From NCBI RefSeq assembly GCF_021538675.1, contig NZ_JAJUKH010000005.1, positions 141,560 through 205,559 of the forward strand: DNA of 64,000 nucleotides, given 5' to 3'. The notes below the pieces were generated by a model, which had not been told where the DNA came from, did not search any database, and saw only the letters and a list, made by a program, of their open reading frames with translations. Positions within the stretch are counted from its first letter, which is position 1; each line of letters opens with the position of its first letter. Made by a program: the position numbers and the translations under genes. The DNA is from Paenarthrobacter sp. AR 02 (GTDB taxonomy: Bacteria > Actinomycetota > Actinomycetes > Actinomycetales > Micrococcaceae). Shown here in pieces: positions 1 through 7,941 of the stretch.

Positions 1-764
1 TGCCCACGGCGTGAGCGGAGCATCTCCAGCAGGCTGTCTGATTCCTTGGCGGAGGCACGCGCTGCGGAATCGGCGTCGTTCTCAAAATCGAAGGGCCGGT
101 CCGAAACCGCGGCCAGGCGCCGGGCAGGAACCGGTCCGTCCAGGGGCTCGAGCTCGCTGAGCTGCTGGGCCCAACGGTTGGCGTTCTGGAGTGACTTGCG
201 TTGGGGGCTGAAGGTCCACATGGGGGGCGGCTCTTCGCCGATGTTTCCGTGGGTTCCAGGGACCGTTTCGAAACGCGCGACGACGGTCCAGGAACCGTCC
301 GGACGGCGCCAGGAGTCCCATTCGACCGTGGCCGAGTCAATGCCGTGGGCGGACAGCCGGTGATCCACCATGTCGCCAAGCGTGGCCGGTTGGTCGCCAA
401 AAACCGAACGGTACATGTCGTGACCGGGGGCGGGCGAAGCGACTTCGATTCCGCGTGCCTGGCGGACCACATACTCACGCTCGGCAAGGACGGGGCCTTC
501 GTAACGCTGTACGTTCGCCAGGGGGAGCCCGGAGAGTTCGGCGACCTCCGCTGCGGTGGCCCCGCTCCGGATCCTGGCCTGGATATCCCGGGGGGACATG
601 GCAATGGGAGTATTCGAGGCCCGCGCCGCCACCTGGGCAGGGGTCCGGCTCGCCGCGGCCCGGAGGGCCTCGTCGATCGGAAGCTGGAACATCGCCCCAC
701 CGGGGCCGCTGAGCAGGAGATGCCCGCCGTCGTCGTGGACTCCTACCAGTCGTAGATCCTGCAT
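1..764 (-). CDS. sepH: Septation protein SepH (DUF3071), C-terminus outside window
   Basis: SepH stimulates FtsZ assembly at the actinobacterial division septum. The 254 visible residues begin with the family-typical MQDLRLVGVHDDG and contain a helix-turn-helix-like segment at about residues 68-95 (TAAEVAELSGLPLANVQRYEG), followed by a region ending in an acidic/serine-rich linker. The ATG at 764 is preceded by a GGAGGG ribosome site. The gene runs off the left edge, so the variable C-terminal part is missing. It is divergent from the DUF4193 gene, with a 284-bp region between them that holds a perfect palindrome. Family assignment is from recognisable N-terminal sequence; the FtsZ role is family knowledge. 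Confidence 0.88.
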   Translation of the reverse strand, partial: MQDLRLVGVHDDGGHLLLSGPGGAMFQLPIDEALRAAASRTPAQVAARASNTPIAMSPRDIQARIRSGATAAEVAELSGLPLANVQRYEGPVLAEREYVVRQARGIEVASPAPGHDMYRSVFGDQPATLGDMVDHRLSAHGIDSATVEWDSWRRPDGSWTVVARFETVPGTHGNIGEEPPPMWTFSPQRKSLQNANRWAQQLSELEPLDGPVPARRLAAVSDRPFDFENDADSAARASAKESDSLLEMLRSRRG

Positions 765-932
765 AACACCCTCCACCACATGGCATAACTGACATTCGAA
801 ACTCTGCCACCCGTCACGCTCTTTTCCTACTAGGACAAAGGGCGTGCCGTGATATTCCCCTGAATCAGCCCCGGCGAAGAGGTTGACCCAAGGCCGGACC
901 TCTGGACATTCAGTGGTGGGGGGAGGAAAATC

Positions 933-948
933 TGCCCGATATCGGGCA
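933..948. promoter_or_regulatory. 16-bp perfect palindrome, possible operator
   Basis: TGCCCGATATCGGGCA is a perfect palindrome in the 284-bp gap between sepH and the DUF4193 gene, about 100 bp upstream of the latter. A TTGACC hexamer at 883-888 could be a -35 box reading toward it, with a weak -10 near 906-912, which would place the palindrome just after the transcription start. The regulator is unknown to me. Confidence 0.35.
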
Positions 949-1048
949 CAAAACCAAGGCGTCCGGCGTTGCACCGTTACCGGCGGCGGGGACTGATCCG
1001 CCCGACCGGGAACCCAACCGGAGCAGGTACGGAGGATGAAGCAGGACC

Positions 1049-1348
1049 ATGGCAACGGATTATGATGCCCCTCGCAAGACCGAGGAAGACGCCAGCGAGG
1101 ACTCCCTTGAGGAGCTCAAGACGCGCCAGTCAGGGAAGCAATCCTCAGCGGTCGACGTCGACGAGGCCGAGCTCGCCGATGGCTTCGAGCTCCCGGGAGC
1201 CGATCTGTCGGGGGAGGAGCTCCTGATTCAGGTCATGCCTCCCCAGGCTGACGAATTTACGTGCTTCAACTGCTTCCTGGTCAAGCACAGGTCACAAATT
1301 GCCGCAGAACGGGGCGGTCACCTCTACTGCACGGAGTGCGAAAGCTGA
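1049..1348 (+). CDS. DUF4193 family protein
   Basis: This 99-residue acidic protein matches the actinobacterial DUF4193 family: it opens with MATDYDAPRKTEED and ends with a small zinc-ribbon-like module, with CFNC at about residues 74-77 and a second Cys pair (CTEC) at 94-97. The four cysteines suggest one bound metal ion; that is inference. The ATG follows a purine-rich GCAGGA ribosome site. No biochemical role is established that I know of. It is convergent with the DUF3093 gene, 19 bp away. The same neighbourhood (DUF4193, DUF3093, dut, DUF3710) is conserved in mycobacteria. Confidence 0.85.
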   Translation: MATDYDAPRKTEEDASEDSLEELKTRQSGKQSSAVDVDEAELADGFELPGADLSGEELLIQVMPPQADEFTCFNCFLVKHRSQIAAERGGHLYCTECES

Positions 1349-1367
1349 GGGGCCGGCCGCCCGTTTC

Positions 1368-1865
1368 TCAGGACGGGCGCGCCGTGAGGGCAGAAACCAG
1401 TTCCTCCGGCCTGCGGGACGATGCGAGCCAGTAGGGGGTGCGGTCTGCGGGATCCGTGATCTCGATCTTGACCACGGGGTCGATCCAGCCGCGGAAGCAC
1501 ATGTACGCCAGGCCGTTGAGGCGCGGGCCGCGTTCCGCCGTCGCTTCGCCCTTCCTGAAGGCCTCCACGGTGCCGACGAACCTGCGGTCGATGCTTGCCC
1601 GGCCTACGCGCACGGTGTCCGCGGTAACGGTGATGGTGGGGGTCGAGAGCACCAGCATCACGGTCATGATGGCCAGGAGTGCGATAGCTGCGATGATTCC
1701 GGTCGCCACGCTGATGGGGCCGAACATGAGAAGGCCTGCGCTGGAAAGGCCAACAACGACAATCCAGATCCACGGTGACGGCCACAGCTTTTCGCTGTAC
1801 AGGACCCCGGAAGATGAGGGGGTGTTCCGGGCAGGCACGGGTGAAGACTGGTCAGGCGTAGGCAT
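1368..1865 (-). CDS. DUF3093 family membrane protein
   Basis: The 165-residue product has a short polar N-terminus, then two adjacent hydrophobic helices at about residues 31-75 (WIWIVVVGLSSAGLLMF and the ATGIIAAIALLAIMTVML stretch), and a C-terminal soluble beta-rich half that ends in SRRPEELVSAL. This architecture, resembling a bacterial PH-like fold after a membrane hairpin, is the DUF3093 pattern. It is divergent from dut, whose start lies about 100 bp away. Function is unknown; location in the cytoplasmic membrane is inferred from the two helices. Confidence 0.8.
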   Translation of the reverse strand: MPTPDQSSPVPARNTPSSSGVLYSEKLWPSPWIWIVVVGLSSAGLLMFGPISVATGIIAAIALLAIMTVMLVLSTPTITVTADTVRVGRASIDRRFVGTVEAFRKGEATAERGPRLNGLAYMCFRGWIDPVVKIEITDPADRTPYWLASSRRPEELVSALTARPS

Positions 1866-1954
1866 GGGACCAGCTTATCGGGCGATCGACTCCCAGCGGG
1901 TTCACAGGCAACGGTGCCCATGGACGGGGACCTTCCCGCCGGGCCCGGTCCCCG

Positions 1955-1968
1955 TAGAATGGACGACT
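1955..1968 (+). promoter_or_regulatory. -10 element of apparently leaderless dut
   Basis: TAGAAT at 1955-1960 lies 8 nt before the GTG start and there is no ribosome site in between, so transcription probably begins at or next to the start codon. Confidence 0.5.
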
Positions 1969-2520
1969 GTGAGCAACGAGACCGCAGTATTCAGTTCAGA
2001 GGCCGCCTCCGTCAACGCGGACAGCGGCAACACCGCCCCTTCCTACGGCGCCCCCACTTTGGAGGTGCAGCTTAAAATGCTCGACGCCGGGTTGGAAGCA
2101 CCCTCGTACGCCCACCCCGGAGACGCGGGAGCCGACCTGCGGTCCCGCGAGGATGTGCACCTGGCCCCCGGTGAGCGGAAGCTTGTGCCGACGGGCGTGT
2201 CCATTGCGCTGCCGGACGGATTCGTGGCCCTTATCCACCCGCGCTCGGGCCTCGCCACCAAGCACGGACTGACAGTCGTTAACGCCCCAGGAACGGTGGA
2301 CGCGGGCTACCGCGGCGAAATCGCCGTGACCCTGCTCAATACCGACCAGAACCACGCCATCGACCTCAAACGCGGCGATAGAATTGCACAAATGGTGATT
2401 CAGCGCGTCGAATATGCGCGGTTCGTGGCTGTCGACCAGCTCTCTGATTCCGTTCGGGGAACCGGCGGTTTCGGTTCCACCGGCGGCTTCAACGCACCGA
2501 CCACCCCTGCAAACCACTGA
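1969..2520 (+). CDS. dut: dUTP diphosphatase
   Basis: Trimeric dUTPase hydrolyses dUTP to dUMP and pyrophosphate, supplying dTMP synthesis and keeping uracil out of DNA. All five motifs are present in the 183-residue product: AGADL (53-57), PRSGLA (91-96), NAPGTVDAGYRGEI (105-118), RGDRIAQMVI (135-144) and the glycine-rich C-terminal RGTGGFGSTG (163-172). I chose GTG at 1969 because it gives the conserved core plus a roughly 30-residue N-terminal tail and sits directly after a -10 box. The tail is longer than in most homologues, so an internal start is possible. The next gene is DUF3710, as in many actinobacteria. Confidence 0.95.
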   Translation: MSNETAVFSSEAASVNADSGNTAPSYGAPTLEVQLKMLDAGLEAPSYAHPGDAGADLRSREDVHLAPGERKLVPTGVSIALPDGFVALIHPRSGLATKHGLTVVNAPGTVDAGYRGEIAVTLLNTDQNHAIDLKRGDRIAQMVIQRVEYARFVAVDQLSDSVRGTGGFGSTGGFNAPTTPANH

Positions 2521-2615
2521 ACCTGGCAAGCGCTGGCATCTGAATCCCCGCATTGCAGTTGTTTTACGTGGTTGCGGTTTACTTGGGGATAGACCACTAC
2601 TAAGGAGAAAACCCC

Positions 2616-3350
2616 ATGCTTTTTGGGCGCGGCAAGAAGTCCAAGGACGAGCAAGCGGAAACCGCTGCCGCCGTCGATGAAACCGGCACGGCAGAAGAAA
2701 GCCCGGAAGCTGGCACGCCCGGTGACTTCCGGCTCGGCAAGGGTCCACTGGATATCGATGAAATCGAGGACCGTGACGGATACGTAGACCTCGGCGCGTT
2801 GCTGATCGCGCCCGCCGAAGGGCTGCAGCTGCGGCTCGAGGTGGAAGAAGCCACCCAGCGCGTCGTCGCCGTCACCATGGACCTTGCCGGGTCCAGCCTG
2901 CAGCTCCAGGCTTTTGCCGCCCCGCGGTCAGAGGGCCTGTGGGATGAAATCCGTGAGCAGATCACCCAATCCGTCGTCAGCCAGGGCGGCGAAACCGAGG
3001 AGATCTCCGGGGCGTTCGGCACGGAACTGGTAGCGAAGCTTCCGGCGCAAGCCTCTGACGGCAGCCAAGGGTTCCGGGCGGCGCGTTTCATGGGAGTGGA
3101 CGGTCCCCGCTGGTTCCTCCGGGGAGTGCTCGGAGGAGAAGCGGCCCTGGACCGCGACGCAGCGGCTGGCCTTGAAGAGCTTTTCCGGCGTGTTGTCGTA
3201 GTCCGGGGCGACAACCCGATGCCCCCGCGTGAGTTGCTGCAGCTTCGCCTGCCAAAGGACGCGACCGCGGCCGGGCAGCCCGGGGTTCCGCACGGTGCAC
3301 CCGGCCTGCAGCAGCCCGAACGTGGTCCGGAGATTACCCAGATTGGCTGA
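2616..3350 (+). CDS. DUF3710 family protein
   Basis: The 244-residue protein begins with a charged linker (MLFGRGKKSKDEQ) and then carries the DUF3710 core, including LGKGPLDIDEIEDRDGYVDLG at about residues 39-60 and the RFMGVDGPRWFLRGVLGG motif near 154-171. An AAGGAG ribosome site precedes the ATG. The start of the following OB-fold gene overlaps its stop, so the two are probably cotranslated. Function is unknown; the family is fixed to the dut neighbourhood in actinobacteria, which suggests a housekeeping role. Confidence 0.88.
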   Translation: MLFGRGKKSKDEQAETAAAVDETGTAEESPEAGTPGDFRLGKGPLDIDEIEDRDGYVDLGALLIAPAEGLQLRLEVEEATQRVVAVTMDLAGSSLQLQAFAAPRSEGLWDEIREQITQSVVSQGGETEEISGAFGTELVAKLPAQASDGSQGFRAARFMGVDGPRWFLRGVLGGEAALDRDAAAGLEELFRRVVVVRGDNPMPPRELLQLRLPKDATAAGQPGVPHGAPGLQQPERGPEITQIG

Positions 3351-3720
3351 CAAGCCCGCCCGAAACGGGTTTGCAGATCGCTCGCCGCTGGGGGAGGGCG
3401 TGCGGGACCTGCCCACCCGCGGCAGGGCAAGCTGTACGGGTTACATCGAGTCGGTTACGCACCAGCCACCCAGCGAACAGCCCTTCTTCTCCGCAGTGGT
3501 CGTGGACGCACTGGAGCATGGAAGCGAGTCCTTGCTCCCGTCCAAGGGCGCCCGGAGGCCGTTTGACCGACTCCGGGTCATTTGGTTGGGCAGGACACGT
3601 GTTCCCGGCATCGAGGCCGGTGTACGGCTTCGCCTGAACGGTATGGTGACCCAGCTCGACGGCCTGCCGGCCATGTTCAATCCACGCTACGAAATTCTCT
3701 CCCGTCAGGAGCACCTATGA
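3343..3720 (+). CDS. OB-fold nucleic-acid-binding domain protein
   Basis: A protein of about 125 residues with an OB-fold-like beta pattern (RASCTGYIESVTHQPP, then FFSAVVVDA, then IEAGVRLRLNGMVTQLDGLPAMFNPRYEIL), like the small OB proteins found between DUF3710 and DUF3159 genes in mycobacteria. I place the start at TTG 3343, which overlaps the DUF3710 stop by 8 bp and has CGGAG upstream; a GTG at 3322 is the alternative. Its stop overlaps the DUF3159 start (ATGA). It probably binds single-stranded nucleic acid, but no partner is evident. Confidence 0.75.
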   Translation: MADKPARNGFADRSPLGEGVRDLPTRGRASCTGYIESVTHQPPSEQPFFSAVVVDALEHGSESLLPSKGARRPFDRLRVIWLGRTRVPGIEAGVRLRLNGMVTQLDGLPAMFNPRYEILSRQEHL

Positions 3721-4487
3721 CCGTGGCCAACGGTTCAGAGCCGAAGGACAACGCAGGGGCGACGCCGCGCGGCGATGAAACGCCGGCCGTGACCCCCGAC
3801 GACCGGCCCAGCATGTCCGACCTCGCTGCAGGCTACGCGGGAAAAGCGGGCCTCCAGCGGAACAGTGCGGGCCACGTGGACATGCTCAAGTCCGCCGGAG
3901 GAATCCAAGGGATCGCCGAGAGCATTCTGCCCGGACTGGTCTTCCTGGTGGTGTTCACCATCACCCGGGACCTGGGTCCTTCCCTCATTGCCGCCCTGGC
4001 GTCGGCAGCGATTTTCACCGTGGTTCGGCTGGTTCAACGGCGCCCCCTGACGCAGGCCGTTGCCGGCATCGTCGGCGTCGGTATTTCGGCCTGGCTGGCC
4101 AACACCACCGGCAAAGCTGAAGACTTCTACGTTCTTGGTTTCTTCACCAACATCGCCTACATTGCGGCCATGGTGCTGTCGATCGCCTTCAAGTGGCCCG
4201 TGGCTGGCCTGCTCTTCGGCTTCGTGCGCAACGAGGGCCTGGACTGGCGCAAGGACCCGGAACGGCTTCGTGCCTACCAACTGGGAACCTGGATCGTGGT
4301 AGCAGTGCTGGCACTGCGCCTCGTGGTCCAGGTGCCCCTCTACTTCATGGGCGAAGCAGGCTTGACGGCATTGGCCACCACCAGGCTCCTGATGGGTGCG
4401 CCCCTGTATATCCTCGGCCTTTGGGTAGCCTGGCTGGTCACCAAACCGGCAACTCAGCCGTCGAAGCCGTCGTCGTCGGCTGAATGA
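3717..4487 (+). CDS. DUF3159 family membrane protein
   Basis: The 256-residue product has a polar N-terminal region of about 65 residues and then roughly six hydrophobic segments (for example ILPGLVFLVVFTI, VAGIVGVGISAWL, NIAYIAAMVLSIAF, WIVVAVLALRLVVQVPLYF). Signature pieces of DUF3159 such as GLLFGFVRNEGLDWR are clear. A CAGGAG ribosome site precedes the ATG, which overlaps the upstream stop. The 3' end overlaps the convergent trkA-type gene by 34 bp. It is the usual neighbour of the ceoBC-type K+ regulators, hinting at a membrane or ion-related function, unproven. Confidence 0.85.
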   Translation: MTVANGSEPKDNAGATPRGDETPAVTPDDRPSMSDLAAGYAGKAGLQRNSAGHVDMLKSAGGIQGIAESILPGLVFLVVFTITRDLGPSLIAALASAAIFTVVRLVQRRPLTQAVAGIVGVGISAWLANTTGKAEDFYVLGFFTNIAYIAAMVLSIAFKWPVAGLLFGFVRNEGLDWRKDPERLRAYQLGTWIVVAVLALRLVVQVPLYFMGEAGLTALATTRLLMGAPLYILGLWVAWLVTKPATQPSKPSSSAE

Positions 4488-5182
4488 TCCAGCACACCGT
4501 TGCCGTCCTGGCCGCCGAGCTCCGAGCCCGGTGACAGGAGGGCGCGCAGGCCATCCTCCGCAGCGATGGTGGTGACGAAGAACAGTTCGTCGCCGCCGTC
4601 AAGGACGTCGTCGCGGGTGGGTGTGATCGGGGCCTGATCGCGCAGGATGGCCACCAAAGTGGAGTCATCCGGCCAGTCGATGTCGCCCACGGTGCTTCCA
4701 ATGACGTGGGAGTCATGCGGAACGGTGAACTCGACGATCGACGCAACGCCGGTCTGGAGGGTCAGCAGGCGCACGATGTCGCCGATCTCCACCGCTTCTT
4801 CCACCAGTGCGGTCATCAGTTGCGGGGTGTTCACTGCGACGTCGACGCCCCAGGAATCGTTGAACATCCAGTCGTTCTTGGGGTTATTGACCCGTCCCAC
4901 TGTGCGCCCGACGCCGAATTCGGTCTTGGCGAGCAAGGAGACCACCAGGTTCACTTTGTCGTCACCCGTGGCGGAAACCACGACGTCGGCATCCTCCAGT
5001 TTGGCGTCCTGCAACGTGCTGAGTTCGCAAGCATCACCCACCAGCCAACGCGCACCCCGGAGCCCGCTGCGGCCGATGACCTCGGGCTTGAGGTCAATGA
5101 GCAGGATCTGGTGCTTGTGGGACAGCAGCTCACGGGCAATGGATGAGCCGACGCTGCCTGCGCCAACAATGACAACTTTCAC
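4454..5182 (-). CDS. ceoC: TrkA/RCK K+ uptake regulatory protein, CeoC-like
   Basis: This 242-residue cytosolic protein has a Rossmann TrkA_N domain starting MKVVIVGAGSVGSSIA, a GxGxxGxxxA dinucleotide-binding loop, and a C-terminal TrkA_C domain (about residues 140-225). Such proteins gate K+ transporters in response to nucleotides. It follows the CeoB-like gene directly, its ATG overlapping the preceding stop by 1 bp, so the two are coexpressed and likely form a heteromeric ring. The acidic tail (HSADDDGFDG) is not part of either domain. There is no TrkH pore gene in the window; the adjacent transporter is KimA-like. Confidence 0.85.
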   Translation of the reverse strand: MKVVIVGAGSVGSSIARELLSHKHQILLIDLKPEVIGRSGLRGARWLVGDACELSTLQDAKLEDADVVVSATGDDKVNLVVSLLAKTEFGVGRTVGRVNNPKNDWMFNDSWGVDVAVNTPQLMTALVEEAVEIGDIVRLLTLQTGVASIVEFTVPHDSHVIGSTVGDIDWPDDSTLVAILRDQAPITPTRDDVLDGGDELFFVTTIAAEDGLRALLSPGSELGGQDGNGVLDHSADDDGFDG

Positions 5183-5856
5183 TAAGACTCCTTGGCGGGT
5201 GCTTTGGCGAGGATCCGGGTGATCTCGGATGTTCGGTCCAGGCTCACCATGGCGTGGACGGTGTCGCCTTCCTGGTAAGCCGTACCTGGGTGGGGGAGGA
5301 GGCCTTCGCCAAAGCGCGTCAGGAAGGCGATGCGGATCCCCGAAGCTGCCTCGATGGAGGACAAGCTGTGTCCGATCCAGGCCTCGTGCAGGTCCACTTC
5401 GGCAAGGATGAGCCGGCCGGACGGTTCGCGGTAGTCGCCGGCCAAGTGCTGCTCGGGAAGTATCCGGCGCAGCACCTGGTCCGCGCTCCAGCGCACGGCA
5501 GCAACGGTGGGGATGCCCAGCCGCTGGTAGATTTCGGCGCGGCCGGGATCGTAAATACGGGCCACGACGTGGGCCACATGGAACGTCTCCCTGGCCACCC
5601 GGGTAGCCAGGATGTTCGAGTTGTCGCCGCTGGAAACGGCTGCGAAAGCGTACGCGTCTTCCACGCCCGCCTGCTTGAGGGTGTCCCGGTCGAAGCCAAC
5701 GCCGGTGACCTTCCGGCCGCCGAAAGTGTGGCGCAACCGGCGGAAGGCCCGCTCATCCTGATCGATGATGGCCACTGAGTGGCCGGCATCCTCCAAAGTA
5801 TGTGCCAGGGTGGCGCCAACACGCCCGCAACCCATGATCACGAAGTGAGCCACCAT
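5182..5856 (-). CDS. ceoB: TrkA/RCK K+ uptake regulatory protein, CeoB-like
   Basis: The 224-residue protein starts MVAHFVIMGCGRVGATLA, a TrkA_N nucleotide-binding loop, with the conserved acidic residue after strand 2 (AIIDQDE) and a TrkA_C domain from about residue 135. It heads a two-gene unit with the CeoC-like gene and is divergent from the KimA-like transporter, with 111 bp between. The pairing of two RCK proteins with an APC-type transporter matches Mycobacterium tuberculosis Rv2690c-Rv2692. It probably senses NAD(H), ATP/ADP or c-di-AMP; the ligand cannot be read from the sequence. Confidence 0.86.
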   Translation of the reverse strand: MVAHFVIMGCGRVGATLAHTLEDAGHSVAIIDQDERAFRRLRHTFGGRKVTGVGFDRDTLKQAGVEDAYAFAAVSSGDNSNILATRVARETFHVAHVVARIYDPGRAEIYQRLGIPTVAAVRWSADQVLRRILPEQHLAGDYREPSGRLILAEVDLHEAWIGHSLSSIEAASGIRIAFLTRFGEGLLPHPGTAYQEGDTVHAMVSLDRTSEITRILAKAPAKES

Positions 5857-5955
5857 GTCTCCTTATGTGTGTTGTCCGTGCCGCTCGGTATGACTTTACC
5901 GCCGAGACGGGCCTAAGCCCGCTCCGACCGTCATGACATCCCTGGGGATTCAGAG

Positions 5956-5967
5956 TAGCTTTGCGGA
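5956..5967 (+). promoter_or_regulatory. -10 element of the KimA-like gene
   Basis: TAGCTT at 5956-5961 is 6 nt before the GTG start, a spacing that fits a leaderless transcript; the only purine run (GCGGAG) is too close to the GTG to work as a ribosome site. Confidence 0.4.
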
Positions 5968-7941
5968 GTGCTGACAATTTTGAATGCCGCGAAGCGGGTG
6001 TTGGTGGGCAGGCCGGTCCGGAACGACCGACTGTCCCACACCTTGTTGCCCAAACGCATTGCTTTGCCGATCTTCGCCTCGGACGCCTTGTCCTCGGTGG
6101 CTTACGCCCCGGATGAAATCCTGCTGACGCTGGCCCTTGCCGGGGTCAGCGCAGTAGCGTTTTCCCCGCTGGTGGGCCTCGCCGTCATGGTGGTCTTGCT
6201 CACAGTTGTGGCGTCCTACCGCCAAAATGTCCACGCCTACCCTTCAGGTGGCGGCGACTACGAAATCGCCAACGTCAACCTTGGCAAGTACGCGGGACTG
6301 ACGGTGGCTTCGGCGCTGCTGGTGGACTACGTCCTGACCGTGGCGGTGTCCATGTCATCCGCCGCCGCCTATGTCACCACCGCCATCCCCTCGTTGCACG
6401 GCCAGCAGGCCCTCATCGCGACCGTGGGCGTGGTCATCCTGGCGTTGGTCAACCTGCGGGGAATCAAGGAAGCCGGCTCGGTTTTCGCCGTCCCCACCTA
6501 TATCTTCATGGCCTCAATTCTGGGCATGACAGCCGTCGGCATTTTCCAGTTTGCTACAGGGCAGTTGGGAGAAGCGCAGTCAGCGAACTTCACCATCGTC
6601 CCGCAATCCGGCTTTGACGAAGGCCTGGTGGGCCTGGCCGGAGCCTTCCTCCTGCTGAGGGCGTTTTCCTCGGGCGCCGCAGCCTTGACCGGCGTCGAGG
6701 CCATCAGCAACGGCGTGCCCAACTTCCAGAAGCCCAAGAGCAAGAACGCAGCCACTACCTTGCTGCTGCTCGGTGCCATCGCGGCGGCGATGCTTGCCGG
6801 CATCCTTTTCCTGGCCAACGCCACCAAGGTCCACATTGTGTTGGACCCCGCCACCGAGTTCCTGGTTGATGGCAAGCCGCTGCCGGAGGGATACATCCAG
6901 AATCCTGCCATCAGCCAGATCGCGGACACCATTTTTGGTGCCGGCTCCATTCCGTTCTACATCGTGGTTGCTGCCACCGGCGTGATCCTGGTTTTCGCCT
7001 CCAACACGGCGTTCAACGGGTTTCCTGTACTTGGATCCATCTTGGCCCAGGACGGCTATCTTCCCCGCCAGCTCCGGACCCGCGGCGACAGGCTCGCGTT
7101 CAGCAACGGTGTCCTGGCCCTGGCTGCCGGAGCGCTGGTGCTGATTCTTTCCTTCAACGCAGATGTCACCAAGCTGATCCAGCTGTATATCGTTGGCGTC
7201 TTCATCTCCTTCACCGCCAGCCAGCTCGGCATGATCCGGCACTGGGGGCGCGAGCTCAAACTTGCCCGCGACAAGGCCATCCGCCGGCGCATCATCAAGT
7301 CCCGCACCATTAACATGGTGGGCTTCGGCATGGCGGGTTTGGTGCTGGTGATCGTCCTCATCACCAAGTTCGAACAGGGCGCCTGGATCGCGCTGCTCGC
7401 CATGTTCATCCTGTTCCTGATCATGTGGAGCATCAGGGCCCACTATGACAATGTGGCCAAGGAACTCGCGGTGGACGAAGACTCCTCACCACGGGCGCTT
7501 CCCACCAGGGTGCACGCTGTCCTCCTCGTCTCGCATGTGCGCAAGCCGGTGCTGCGTGCATTGGCGTACGCCCGCGCGTCACGGCCATCGCGCCTGGACG
7601 CCATCACCGTTGACATCAACTCCGAGGAGACAGAACACACGGTCCGGGACTGGGAGAAGCTTGAAATTCCGGTTCCACTGACCGTTCTCGCGAGCCCCTA
7701 CCGTGAAACCGTGACCCCCATCATGGACTACATCAAGAACATGCGCCGCGATTCGCCCCGGGACCTGATCGTGGTCTACATCCCGGAGTACGTCGTGGGT
7801 AAATGGTGGGAACAACTGGTCCATAACCAGACAGCACTCAGAATCAAGACGCGGCTCCACTTTGAACCTGGAGTCATGGTTGCCAGCGTTCCGTGGCAGC
7901 TGAAGTCGTCCGAAGAAGCAAAGGCACTGCAGGATACCTAA
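5968..7941 (+). CDS. KimA-like APC-superfamily K+ transporter
   Basis: The 657-residue protein has about 12 membrane segments in residues 30-490 and a cytosolic C-terminal domain of about 150 residues. It shares long recognisable stretches with Bacillus subtilis KimA (YdaO), a K+/H+ symporter: SDALSSVAY near the N-terminus, then ASYRQ, AYPSGGG, LLVDYVLTVAVS, SSGAAALTGVEAISN and NTAFNGFP, and a C-terminal WEQLVHNQTALRIKTRL. Many databases would simply call it an APC-family permease. Divergence from two TrkA-type regulators supports K+ as substrate. Its stop abuts the next start with no gap. KimA assignment is from remembered similarity; regulation by c-di-AMP is known for KimA only. Confidence 0.78.
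   Translation: MLTILNAAKRVLVGRPVRNDRLSHTLLPKRIALPIFASDALSSVAYAPDEILLTLALAGVSAVAFSPLVGLAVMVVLLTVVASYRQNVHAYPSGGGDYEIANVNLGKYAGLTVASALLVDYVLTVAVSMSSAAAYVTTAIPSLHGQQALIATVGVVILALVNLRGIKEAGSVFAVPTYIFMASILGMTAVGIFQFATGQLGEAQSANFTIVPQSGFDEGLVGLAGAFLLLRAFSSGAAALTGVEAISNGVPNFQKPKSKNAATTLLLLGAIAAAMLAGILFLANATKVHIVLDPATEFLVDGKPLPEGYIQNPAISQIADTIFGAGSIPFYIVVAATGVILVFASNTAFNGFPVLGSILAQDGYLPRQLRTRGDRLAFSNGVLALAAGALVLILSFNADVTKLIQLYIVGVFISFTASQLGMIRHWGRELKLARDKAIRRRIIKSRTINMVGFGMAGLVLVIVLITKFEQGAWIALLAMFILFLIMWSIRAHYDNVAKELAVDEDSSPRALPTRVHAVLLVSHVRKPVLRALAYARASRPSRLDAITVDINSEETEHTVRDWEKLEIPVPLTVLASPYRETVTPIMDYIKNMRRDSPRDLIVVYIPEYVVGKWWEQLVHNQTALRIKTRLHFEPGVMVASVPWQLKSSEEAKALQDT

Noticed and set aside
1358..1379. 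7-bp hairpin as terminator between DUF4193 and DUF3093 genes
   Set aside because: It is short and one arm lies inside the DUF3093 coding sequence.
4454..5856. One frameshifted TrkA gene
   Set aside because: Each of the two frames has its own complete TrkA_N and TrkA_C domains and its own start, so these are two genes.
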